Source: an uncultured Myxococcales bacterium (lineage in GTDB: Bacteria; Myxococcota_A; Bradymonadia; UBA7976; UBA1532). From it: a DNA stretch of 6,225 nucleotides. Numbering within the stretch: position 1 is the first letter of the stretch; every line of letters starts with the position of its first letter. Location of the stretch: contig CALBMW010001025.1 of assembly GCA_937896275.1 (NCBI GenBank), forward strand, positions 1 through 6,225, read 5' to 3'. Positions 1 to 5,298 of the stretch are shown here, in pieces. The notes beneath the pieces are model-generated. The model did no database searches and was not told the DNA's origin. It saw nothing but the letters and a program-made list of their open reading frames with translations. Both the position numbers and the translations under genes were made by a program.

Positions 1-120
1 CTGCCGGCGCACCGCCGACCATCGACTCACCCTGTCCTGCAGAGGAGCTCGGCACCCCGGCGCGCGACCAACTGCAACGCGCGTGAACCCGCGCTCGATG
101 TCCATAGGACTCACGCTCTC
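1..120. other. Left edge without a supported gene
   Basis: No coding region can be assigned here. One plus-strand frame is open from base 3 to a TGA at 84-86 and would give only 27 residues (ending in DQLQRA), which could be the C-terminal tail of a gene entering from the left. On the minus strand, ATG codons at 105 and 22 both begin frames that stay open to the window edge, so a gene starting here and leaving leftwards is equally possible. None has a convincing ribosome binding site or a recognisable motif. There is no stem followed by a T-run that would mark a terminator for the minus-strand gene ending at 121. Confidence 0.4.
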
Positions 121-690
121 TCAGCGCACGCCCTCGAGGTCGTACACCTCGCTCAACGGCACCTCGACGCCGATCACGTCGAGCGCCAGCGTGCCCTCCG
201 TCACCTCGCGCATCAGCCACGCGCCGCTCTCGAGCCGCGCGTGGTGCATCACGCGCTGCGCCACCTGGTCGACGAGGACGTAGGCGCGGAGCGACGGCAG
301 GCGCCGGTAGTGTTCGAACTTGGTGCCCTGATCGTAGTCCTTGGTGCTCGGCGAGAGCACCTCGAAGATGACCGTGGGGTTGGTCACGGCGTGCGGATCG
401 TCGTCCGCGTACTCGAAGCGACCGCAGACCACCAGCAGGTCGGCATAGAAGAAGGCGCCCGTCAGCGGCACCTTCAGGCGCTGGTCGGCGCCGGTCGGAC
501 GGCAGGGGGCGCCGCGCAGGCGGCTGCCGATGGCCACGCTCAGGTTCATCGCGATGACCGCGTGCTCCGGCGTGCCGCCGGCCATCGCGTAGGCCTCGCC
601 GTTGATGAACTCGTGTCGCGTGTCCGCGCCCGCCTCGAACCGCAGGTACTGGGCCACGGTCATCGGCTTGCGTTCGGCGGGGTAGCCCAT
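121..690 (-). CDS. Uma2 family (DUF820) putative endonuclease
   Basis: This 189-residue protein has the usual length and layout of the Uma2/DUF820 family, which adopts the PD-(D/E)XK restriction-endonuclease fold. Visible family marks are an N-terminal MTVAQYLRFE segment (10-19), HEFINGEAYAMAG (26-38), a strand with acidic D84 (FYADLLVV), the hallmark VIFEVLSPST (107-116) with E110, then D118/D120, K124 and Y128 in DYDQGTKFEHY, and a YVLVDQ strand (137-142). D84, E110 and K124 are the likely metal and catalytic residues. The family usually has Pro-Asp where this protein has Ala83-Asp84. The start at 690 is chosen because AGGAGG lies 6 nt upstream; Met10 (base 663) is an alternative. These proteins are typically scattered as many paralogues in cyanobacteria, Myxococcota and Planctomycetes. 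The DNA target and biological role are unknown, and the family is often proposed to be mobile-element or defence related. It is last in a minus-strand series but lies 228 nt from its upstream neighbour, so it may have its own promoter. Confidence 0.92.
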   Translation of the reverse strand: MGYPAERKPMTVAQYLRFEAGADTRHEFINGEAYAMAGGTPEHAVIAMNLSVAIGSRLRGAPCRPTGADQRLKVPLTGAFFYADLLVVCGRFEYADDDPHAVTNPTVIFEVLSPSTKDYDQGTKFEHYRRLPSLRAYVLVDQVAQRVMHHARLESGAWLMREVTEGTLALDVIGVEVPLSEVYDLEGVR

Positions 691-696
691 GCGGCG

Positions 697-702
697 CCTC
701 CT
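697..702 (-). promoter_or_regulatory. Strong Shine-Dalgarno for the Uma2 gene
   Basis: The minus strand reads AGGAGG followed by six bases and then the ATG at 690-688. This is a full consensus ribosome binding site at optimal spacing, and it decides the start in favour of 690 rather than the internal Met at 663. It is the best ribosome binding site in the window. Confidence 0.8.
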
Positions 703-714
703 GTGGGTCCCGGG

Positions 715-723
715 AGTCTAGCA
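715..723 (-). promoter_or_regulatory. Possible extended -10 element upstream of Uma2
   Basis: The minus strand reads TGCTAGACT, which fits an extended -10 pattern (TG-n-TAnAnT, four of six hexamer matches). It lies about 25 nt upstream of the Uma2 start codon. No good -35 hexamer is visible upstream, as expected if the TG extension substitutes for it. Chance occurrence is quite possible. If real, it would give the Uma2 gene a promoter of its own with a short leader. Confidence 0.22.
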
Positions 724-760
724 GGCCGCCCGCGGCACCTCACCCCTCGGGCACCCACGC

Positions 761-792
761 TGCCAGGAAAAGGGTGCCAGGAAAAGGGTGCC
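761..792 (+). repeat. Perfect 14-bp tandem repeat (two and a third units)
   Basis: The unit TGCCAGGAAAAGGG occurs at 761-774 and again without change at 775-788, followed by a third partial unit TGCC (789-792). It sits in the 228-nt spacer between the unknown gene and the Uma2 gene. The segment GGCACCC at 750-756 is the exact reverse complement of GGGTGCC at 772-778 and 786-792, so the array can also fold back on its left flank. It forms the left arm of the larger structure described at 761-860. Confidence 0.85.
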
Positions 793-860
793 GCCCACCT
801 CTCACGACGCCCGCACTGCCTGCCAGAGTGTCGGGCACTTCTTGCCGGCACTTTTCTCCG
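761..860. repeat. REP/MITE-like inverted structure of tandem 14-mers
   Basis: Opposite the left tandem array lies a right arm made of two degenerate units in inverted orientation: GGGCACTTCTTGCC at 833-846 and GGCACTTTTCTCC at 847-859. The left GAAAAGGGTGCCG (781-793) matches the reverse complement of the right CGGCACTTTTC (846-856) apart from a 2-base bulge. About 40-50 nt lie between the arms. The 'AAAAGG-GTGCC' flavour recalls repetitive palindromes associated with REP-associated Y1 transposases, but that is recollection of a general pattern, not a match I can confirm, and no transposase gene is present. It could instead be a decayed terminator or a locally duplicated hairpin. Confidence 0.4.
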
Positions 861-918
861 GTCCGGGCAGCACAGCGCGTTGCCGGGGGTCGGTGTGGCG
901 CCCTCGGTTTGCCCCTCC

Positions 919-1701
919 TCACTCCCCGCCGCAGGCGGCCTCCACCAGCGCCTCGATGTGGCGCCGCTCGTGGAGCACGATCGCCCACATCAGCGCCTGG
1001 CATCTCGTCAGGTGGCGCGGCACCCAACCGTCCTCGGCGAACCATGCGCTCGAGGACGCCTCCCCGCGGTCGCCCAGGTCGCGCACCGCGCCCTTCAGCG
1101 CCTCGGCGAAGGTCGCCTCGCAGGCGCCCACGGCCCGCTGCACCAGCCCCTCGATGCCCGCGCGCGCGCCCTGCATCAGCGCCGCGTCCAGCCGCTCCAA
1201 TCGGGCCGCGTCCGCGCTCACCCGGGGCAGCGTCGCGGCCACCTCGACCCGCAGATCCCGCAGCGCGAAGCGGGCCCGCTTGAGGTGCGTGTCCAGGAAC
1301 TCGGAGTAGGGGGCCCACAGCGTGCGGGTTGCCGTCTTCAGGGCCGCCCCCTTGGGCGCCGCGATCACACCCGTCTGCACCAGCACCTGCTGCGCGCGGG
1401 CCGCCGTGGGCAGACGATAGCGCGGCTTGAAGGCGTGCTCGAAGGCATCGGCCAGCCGCTCCTCGACCTGCTGCACCGCCTCGCTCACCCGGGCGCGCAC
1501 CTCGGCCGCGGGCAGCGGGTGCGTGGGCTCGGTCACCTGATCCACGCACGCCAGCGCCTCGGCCAGGATCACGCTGCCCCGCAAGTCGATGAGATCACTC
1601 AGCAATACTGCGGCGTCCAGCCTCTCGGTGGCGGCCTCGCCCCCCAGGCGCTGCACGGCGGCGTCGATGGGCCCCAGGGGCAGCAGCGTCAGCTGGGTCA
1701 T
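919..1701 (-). CDS. Conserved-looking helical protein of unknown function
   Basis: I do not firmly recognise this 260-residue protein. It has no signal peptide, membrane segment, cysteine cluster or obvious catalytic motif. It looks almost entirely alpha-helical: an N-terminal region rich in Ala/Leu/Asp (1-60), a helix of heptad-like character around VSEAVQQVEERLADAF (about 71-86), a central segment TLWAPYSEFLDTHLKRARF, a long Ala/Leu/Arg-rich section, and a C-terminal HERRHIEALVEAA. The central and C-terminal pattern weakly recalls the DUF3348 family, but the DUF802/OmpA/DUF2894 genes that commonly accompany that family are absent, so this is only a hint. The ATG at 1701 overlaps the stop of the upstream EVE gene as ATGA. 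The two are therefore almost certainly co-transcribed and translationally coupled, consistent with the poor ribosome binding site (nearest GAGG is 13 nt upstream). High-GC wobble positions and an uninterrupted frame support it as a real gene rather than the overlapping frames. Confidence 0.82.
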   Translation of the reverse strand: MTQLTLLPLGPIDAAVQRLGGEAATERLDAAVLLSDLIDLRGSVILAEALACVDQVTEPTHPLPAAEVRARVSEAVQQVEERLADAFEHAFKPRYRLPTAARAQQVLVQTGVIAAPKGAALKTATRTLWAPYSEFLDTHLKRARFALRDLRVEVAATLPRVSADAARLERLDAALMQGARAGIEGLVQRAVGACEATFAEALKGAVRDLGDRGEASSSAWFAEDGWVPRHLTRCQALMWAIVLHERRHIEALVEAACGGE

Positions 1702-2177
1702 TCGTCGGCCGGCGCCTCACCGCGCCCCATCCGCACAACCTCGGCGAAGTGCCGCGGCGCCACGGGCTGCACGCTGAGGCGCTGCCCGCGCTGCACCACC
1801 GCCATGCTCCTCAACTTGCGGTTCGCCTTGACCTCGGCCAGCGACACGAAGCGGGCGAAGCGCTCCACGAAGCCGACCTCGACCAGATACCAGGCCGGCG
1901 CCTCGGGTTTGCTCTTCGGGTCGAAGTGCTTGTCGGCTGAATCGAAGGCGGTCGGATCGGGGTAGCCGCGCTTCTTGATCTCGGCGACGCCCGCCACGCC
2001 CGAGGGCTCCGCGTTGGAGTGATAGAACAGCACCTGATCGCCGACGCGCATCTTGTCGCGCATGAAATTGCGCGCGGTGTAGTTGCGCACGCCATCCCAG
2101 GGCTCGGGGTGCCCCTGGCGCTCGAGATCGTCGATCGAGAACTCGTTGGGCTCGGTCTTCATCAGCCAGTAGCGCAT
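1698..2177 (-). CDS. EVE domain-containing protein (PUA-like, THYN1-type)
   Basis: The predicted 159-residue protein is a single complete EVE domain (formerly DUF55), a PUA/ASCH-like fold related to human thymocyte nuclear protein 1. Clear family motifs are YWLMKTEPNEFSIDDL (3-18), WDGVRNYTARNFMRD (27-41), VGDQVLFYHSN (45-55), GVAGVAEI about ten residues later, and AWYLVEVGFVERF. The family is thought to bind modified bases such as 5-methyl- or 5-hydroxymethylcytosine in DNA, or modified RNA, in an aromatic pocket. EVE domains recur in modification-dependent restriction enzymes, but stand-alone copies like this are widespread and their cellular role is unsettled. The start at 2177 is preferred because the family begins with M-x-YWL-K-EP and a GGGG/AGGGGA element lies just upstream. 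The in-frame ATG at 2225 would add 16 residues of unconserved, charged sequence. It is the first gene of the minus-strand cassette and overlaps the next gene by 4 nt. Confidence 0.95.
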   Translation of the reverse strand: MRYWLMKTEPNEFSIDDLERQGHPEPWDGVRNYTARNFMRDKMRVGDQVLFYHSNAEPSGVAGVAEIKKRGYPDPTAFDSADKHFDPKSKPEAPAWYLVEVGFVERFARFVSLAEVKANRKLRSMAVVQRGQRLSVQPVAPRHFAEVVRMGRGEAPADE

Positions 2178-2213
2178 CGGTCCCCTGCCTCGACCCTCGT
2201 CCGCGAGCCGCGC

Positions 2214-2242
2214 ATCATCGCCCACGGCGCGCCCCCCGTCAC
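2214..2242 (-). promoter_or_regulatory. Weak sigma70-like promoter candidate for the EVE gene
   Basis: On the minus strand GTGACG (2242-2237, four of six matches to TTGACA) is followed by exactly 17 bases and then GATGAT (2219-2214, four of six matches to TATAAT). The -10 lies 36 nt before the chosen EVE start at 2177. If this is the promoter, the transcription start would fall around 2207, downstream of the alternative ATG at 2225, which would favour the shorter protein. Such loose matches arise by chance, so this is only a candidate. Confidence 0.25.
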
Positions 2243-2251
2243 CACCTGTCG

Positions 2252-2280
2252 TTGCGCTCGGCCCTCAGCCGCGCTAGAAG
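2252..2280 (+). promoter_or_regulatory. Weak sigma70-like promoter candidate for the ABC importer operon
   Basis: TTGCGC (2252-2257) is followed by a 17-base spacer and TAGAAG (2275-2280, four of six matches to the -10 consensus). The -35 keeps only the TTG core. It lies about 70 nt before the GTG start of the binding protein, leaving a leader that would include the 12-bp tandem repeat. It is the best-spaced pair I can see in this GC-rich divergent region, but the match is poor. Confidence 0.25.
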
Positions 2281-2297
2281 CGTCCTGCCCGTTGGCC

Positions 2298-2321
2298 GCC
2301 CCCGTGGGCGCCCCCGTGGGC
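2298..2321 (+). repeat. Perfect 12-bp tandem duplication
   Basis: GCCCCCGTGGGC occurs at 2298-2309 and is repeated exactly at 2310-2321, followed by GC. It lies in the divergent intergenic region, between the candidate promoter and the start of the binding-protein gene. Each unit is itself partly palindromic (GCCC...GGGC), so it could form a small RNA hairpin or a pair of adjacent protein-binding sites. It may equally be a replication-slippage product. Confidence 0.85.
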
Positions 2322-2336
2322 GCGATCGCAGCAGTC

Positions 2337-2341
2337 GGGAG
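2337..2341 (+). promoter_or_regulatory. Shine-Dalgarno GGGAG for the binding-protein GTG start
   Basis: GGGAG ends 8 nt before the GTG at 2350. This supports the GTG as the true start, giving a complete lipoprotein signal peptide with basic N-terminus, hydrophobic core and lipobox. Confidence 0.55.
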
Positions 2342-2349
2342 CCCCTATC

Positions 2350-4197
2350 GTGCGCAAGCTGTCCGGTTTGATCGTCCTCGCCACGCTCGTGCCCATGCTC
2401 ACCTCGGGCTGCGGCAAGAAGAACGACAACGGCGGGGGCGCCGGACCGGGGGCGCAGACGGCCATCGGCCGCCCCAACCCGGCCTTCGCCGGCGAGGCGC
2501 CCAAGGGCGCGATGAAGATCGAGGACATGGAGGTCGGCAAGTATGGCGGCCGCCTGGTCCTGGCCATGCCCGGCAACCCCAAGACCTTCAACCCGATGCT
2601 CTCCAACGACGTGCCGTCGATGGACATCGCCAGCCTGCTCTTCGCGACCTGCTACGACTACCACCGGCTGAAGCAGGAGGACGAGCCCTCGCTCTGCGAG
2701 AAGTACGAGCGCAGCGCGGATGGGCTCACCTACACCTTCACCCTGCGCGAGGGGCTGCGCTGGTCCGATGGCACCCCCCTCACCACGGACGACTTCGCGT
2801 TCAGCTACGGCGTCATCATCGATCCCAAGATCGCGATGTCGGTGAAGGATCTGTTCAAGCAGGGCACCCACCCCGACGGCAAGCCCATCTTCCCCACCTT
2901 CGAGAAGGTCGACGACCGCGTCTTCCGCTTCAAGCTGACGCACCCCGACGTGCTCTTCCACGTCAACGTGGGCTCGATCTACGTCGTACCGAAGCACAAG
3001 TGGCAGGCGTCCTACGAGGCGGGCGAGTTCTCCAAGACGATGACCATTCAGGTCGATCCGAAGGATCTCGTCGGCTCGGGGCCCTTCGTGCTCAGGGACT
3101 TCAAGGACGCCGAGAGCGTCGTCTTCGAGCGCAACCCCAACTATTGGAAGGTCGACCGCGACGGCAACCGGCTGCCCTACCTCGACAGCCTGATGTTCCT
3201 CATCGTCCCGGACTTCAACGCGACCCTGCTGCGCTTCCGCGAGGGCAAGACCGACATGCTCACCGTGCGGCCCGAGGACTTCGACGCCCTCAAGCGCCGC
3301 GAGGCCAAGGCGGACTACGTCGTGAAGGACCTCGGCCCGTCCTTCAGCACCAACTACATCATGTTCAACCTCGACGCGCGCAGCGGGAAGGACGGCAAGC
3401 CCTTCGTCGACCCGATGAAGCAGAAGTGGTTTCAGAACAAGAACTTCCGCAAGGCCATCAGCCACGCGATCGACCGCGACGGCATCGTGCGCACCGTGCT
3501 CAACGGCCGCGGTCAGCCGCTCTGGTCCTTCTATTCGCCGGCCAACGTGAAGTGGTCTGCGTCCGACAAGGTGATCAAGTACGCCTACGACCTGAACAAG
3601 GCGCGCGCGATGCTCAAGTCCGAGCGCTATGAGACGCGCGACGGCGTGCTCTTCGATCCCGAGGGCAACAAGGTCGAGTTCGTGATGATCACCAACTCCG
3701 AGAACTCGACCCGCATCGCCATGCTCAACGTCATTCAGGAGGATCTGCGGAAGCTCGGCATCACGGCGCACATCCGCCCGGTGCCGTTCAACGACGTCGT
3801 CAGCTCGCTCAGCGATCTGCGCAACTTCGACGCGGTGCTCCTTGGCTGGGGCAGCGCCATCCCGCCCGATCCCGCCCAGTCCAAGAACGTGGTCCTGTCG
3901 AGCGGTCGCAACCATGGCTGGAATCCCGCGCAGCCTGCGCCCGCGACGGAGTGGGAGGCCCGGATGGACACCTTGCTCTACTCGAACATCGGCGCCTTCG
4001 ACTATGCCGAGCGGGCGAAGTACAACGACGAGTTGCAGGTGCTCTTCAGCGACTGGCAGCCCCAGATTCAGCTGGTCGTCGCCAACGCGGCCTTCGCCGG
4101 CCGCAAGAACCTGGGCAACTTCAAGCCCGCGGGCCTGCGCCCCGAGCTGTTCTGGAACGCCGAGTCCCTGTACTTCAAGACGCCGAAGGAGCGTTGA
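2350..4197 (+). CDS. ABC transporter family 5 solute-binding lipoprotein (peptide/nickel type)
   Basis: This 615-residue protein is the substrate receptor of a Dpp/Opp-type importer. It starts at GTG with MRKLSGLIVLATLVPML, then a lipobox LTSG before Cys21, so it should be lipid-anchored. A Gly-rich linker (about 25-35) follows. SBP_bac_5 hallmarks appear in order: YGGRLVLAMPGNPKTFNPM near the mature N-terminus; the family signature region ending in LREGLRWSDGTPLTTDDFAFSY (W138, SDGTP 139-143); GSGPF (242-246); FERNPNYW (259-266) with GNRLPYLD just after; NFRKAISHAIDRD (365-377); and LGWGSAIPPDP (498-508). The length is above the roughly 500-550 residues of classical DppA/OppA and fits the larger subfamily that often travels with long-insert DppC-like permeases. 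Peptides, nickel, heme and oligosaccharides are all carried by this family, so the substrate is undetermined. The two permease genes follow, starting 116 nt downstream. Confidence 0.95.
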   Translation: MRKLSGLIVLATLVPMLTSGCGKKNDNGGGAGPGAQTAIGRPNPAFAGEAPKGAMKIEDMEVGKYGGRLVLAMPGNPKTFNPMLSNDVPSMDIASLLFATCYDYHRLKQEDEPSLCEKYERSADGLTYTFTLREGLRWSDGTPLTTDDFAFSYGVIIDPKIAMSVKDLFKQGTHPDGKPIFPTFEKVDDRVFRFKLTHPDVLFHVNVGSIYVVPKHKWQASYEAGEFSKTMTIQVDPKDLVGSGPFVLRDFKDAESVVFERNPNYWKVDRDGNRLPYLDSLMFLIVPDFNATLLRFREGKTDMLTVRPEDFDALKRREAKADYVVKDLGPSFSTNYIMFNLDARSGKDGKPFVDPMKQKWFQNKNFRKAISHAIDRDGIVRTVLNGRGQPLWSFYSPANVKWSASDKVIKYAYDLNKARAMLKSERYETRDGVLFDPEGNKVEFVMITNSENSTRIAMLNVIQEDLRKLGITAHIRPVPFNDVVSSLSDLRNFDAVLLGWGSAIPPDPAQSKNVVLSSGRNHGWNPAQPAPATEWEARMDTLLYSNIGAFDYAERAKYNDELQVLFSDWQPQIQLVVANAAFAGRKNLGNFKPAGLRPELFWNAESLYFKTPKER

Positions 4198-4220
4198 GCC
4201 TTTGAACGCTTCTCCACAGG

Positions 4221-4268
4221 GGCGCTCCCCGTCTCGCAGCGCCGTCCCGTCGGCCGACGCCGGCGTCG
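4221..4268 (+). promoter_or_regulatory. Hairpin-forming palindromes between binding protein and permease genes
   Basis: Three dyads are packed into the 116-nt gap: GGCGCT (4221-4226) pairing with AGCGCC (4238-4243) around an 11-nt loop; the perfect palindrome GTCGGCCGAC (4249-4258); and the perfect 14-nt palindrome CGACGCCGGCGTCG (4255-4268), which overlaps the previous one. There is no T-run, so a simple intrinsic terminator is unlikely. Stable intercistronic hairpins after binding-protein genes are known to protect the upstream message or attenuate read-through (the malE-malF region is the classical case). That role here is inference. Confidence 0.4.
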
Positions 4269-4313
4269 TCCGCGCGCCCTCGGACCGACCGCTGCACGGA
4301 CGCTGACCACCCG

Positions 4314-5282
4314 ATGTGGACCTACATCGCCCGCCGCTTCCTGGCCGTCCCTCCGCTGCTCCTCGCCGTCAGCTTCCTGACCTATGGGCTGCTGTACCTG
4401 GCGCCGGGTGACTATTTCACGCGGCTCGAGGAGGATCCCACCATCACCGCGGAGTACATGGCGCAGCTCCGCGCGCAGTACGGCCTCGACGGTGGCATGC
4501 TGGTGCGCTACTGGCACTGGCTGGTCAACGCCGTGCAACTGGACTTCGGGCACAGCTTCCGTTTCGACGTGCCGGTCTTCGACCTGATCACCGAGCGGCT
4601 CCTCAACACGCTGATGCTCTCGCTCGCCTCGCTCATCCTGGCCTGGGGGCTGGCCCTGCCGCTGGGCGTCCTGGCCGGCGTCCATCAGGGCAAGGCCATC
4701 GACCGGGTCGTCGGCTTCATCTCGTTCATCGGCCTGTCCATCCCGCGGGTCTTCTTCTCGCTGTTGATGGTGATGCTGGCCGCCGTGACCAAGTGGTTCC
4801 CGGTGGGCGGCATGCGCGACCAGATCTACTGGGACACCATGACATCGTGGGAGCAGTTCCTGGACGTGTGCCACCACCTCGTCCTGCCTTCGCTGGTCAT
4901 CGGCACCACCCAGATGGCGTCGTACATGCGGCAGATGCGGGCCGAGATGGTCGAGACGCTCAGCAAGGACTTCGTGCGCACCGCGCGCGCCAAGGGCCTG
5001 GCCCACTGGCAGGTCGTCTACAAGCACGCCTTCGGCAACGCGGTGAACCCGCTCGTCACCCTCTTCGGGTACAGCCTCGCCTCGCTGCTGGCCGGGTCCT
5101 TCCTGGTCGAGATCGTGTTCGCCTGGCCGGGGCTCGCCCGCCTCACGGTGGACGCCGTGTTCGCGCAGGACGAGCCGGTCGTGATGGCGTCGGTGATCAT
5201 GGCGGCCACGATGCTGGTCGCCGGCAACTTGATCGCCGATCTGATGCTGGCCTTCATCGACCCCCGCATCCGGCTCGAGTAG
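4314..5282 (+). CDS. ABC transporter permease, DppB/OppB type
   Basis: This 322-residue inner-membrane subunit forms half of the importer channel. It opens with MWTYIARRFLAVPPLLLAVSF, the typical DppB N-terminus with TM1 at about 9-30, followed by LAPGDYF and a periplasmic stretch ending in LRAQYGLD. The segment LDFGHSF precedes a permease core of about five further membrane helices (near 97-120, 130-160, 190-205, 237-262 and 283-308). The cytoplasmic EAA-type coupling loop, which docks on the ATPase, is FVRTARAKGL (220-229) followed by VVYKHAFGNAVNPLVTLFG. The protein ends in the usual DPRIRLE. Length and architecture are normal for the family. The start at 4314 fits the conserved N-terminus, but no clear Shine-Dalgarno precedes it, suggesting modest translation compared with the binding protein. 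The gene ends with TAG, 16 nt before the next permease. Family assignment is secure, the substrate is unknown, and the symbol is left blank because orthology to E. coli dppB is not shown. Confidence 0.95.
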   Translation: MWTYIARRFLAVPPLLLAVSFLTYGLLYLAPGDYFTRLEEDPTITAEYMAQLRAQYGLDGGMLVRYWHWLVNAVQLDFGHSFRFDVPVFDLITERLLNTLMLSLASLILAWGLALPLGVLAGVHQGKAIDRVVGFISFIGLSIPRVFFSLLMVMLAAVTKWFPVGGMRDQIYWDTMTSWEQFLDVCHHLVLPSLVIGTTQMASYMRQMRAEMVETLSKDFVRTARAKGLAHWQVVYKHAFGNAVNPLVTLFGYSLASLLAGSFLVEIVFAWPGLARLTVDAVFAQDEPVVMASVIMAATMLVAGNLIADLMLAFIDPRIRLE

Positions 5283-5298
5283 GGGCCCCGAGAAGCTC

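Noticed and set aside
691..918. CRISPR-like array suggested by the 14-bp repeats
   Set aside because: The repeats are directly adjacent with no spacers, the units are too short, and no cas genes are present.
740..1549. 269-codon minus-strand frame overlapping the unknown 260-residue gene in another frame
   Set aside because: The product is almost wholly Gly, Arg and Ala. The 919-1701 frame has balanced composition, helical periodicity and an ATGA junction with the EVE gene, so it is the better choice.
241..1965. Very long open frame (574 codons) on the plus strand opposite the Uma2, unknown and EVE genes
   Set aside because: It is antisense to three genes supported by family motifs or coupling, and its translation is rich in His, Arg, Gln and Gly with no domain. 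Such frames are expected opposite GC-rich genes with strong wobble bias.
2178..2225. Longer EVE protein starting at ATG 2225
   Set aside because: The extra 16 residues (MGDDARLADEGRGRGP) lie before the conserved family N-terminus, and the ATG at 2177 has a purine-rich G-run just upstream.
2019..3632. 537-codon plus-strand frame overlapping the EVE start and the binding protein out of frame
   Set aside because: The translation is dominated by Arg, Gln and His without any domain, and it overlaps two genes with clear family motifs.
2239..3915. 558-codon minus-strand open frame opposite the binding-protein gene
   Set aside because: It lies antisense to an unmistakable family 5 binding protein. 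The His/Val/Glu/Arg-rich, motif-free translation is the mirror of that gene's codon usage.
4198..4313. Rho-independent terminator ending the binding-protein transcript
   Set aside because: Palindromes are present but no T-run follows, and the permeases downstream clearly belong to the same operon.
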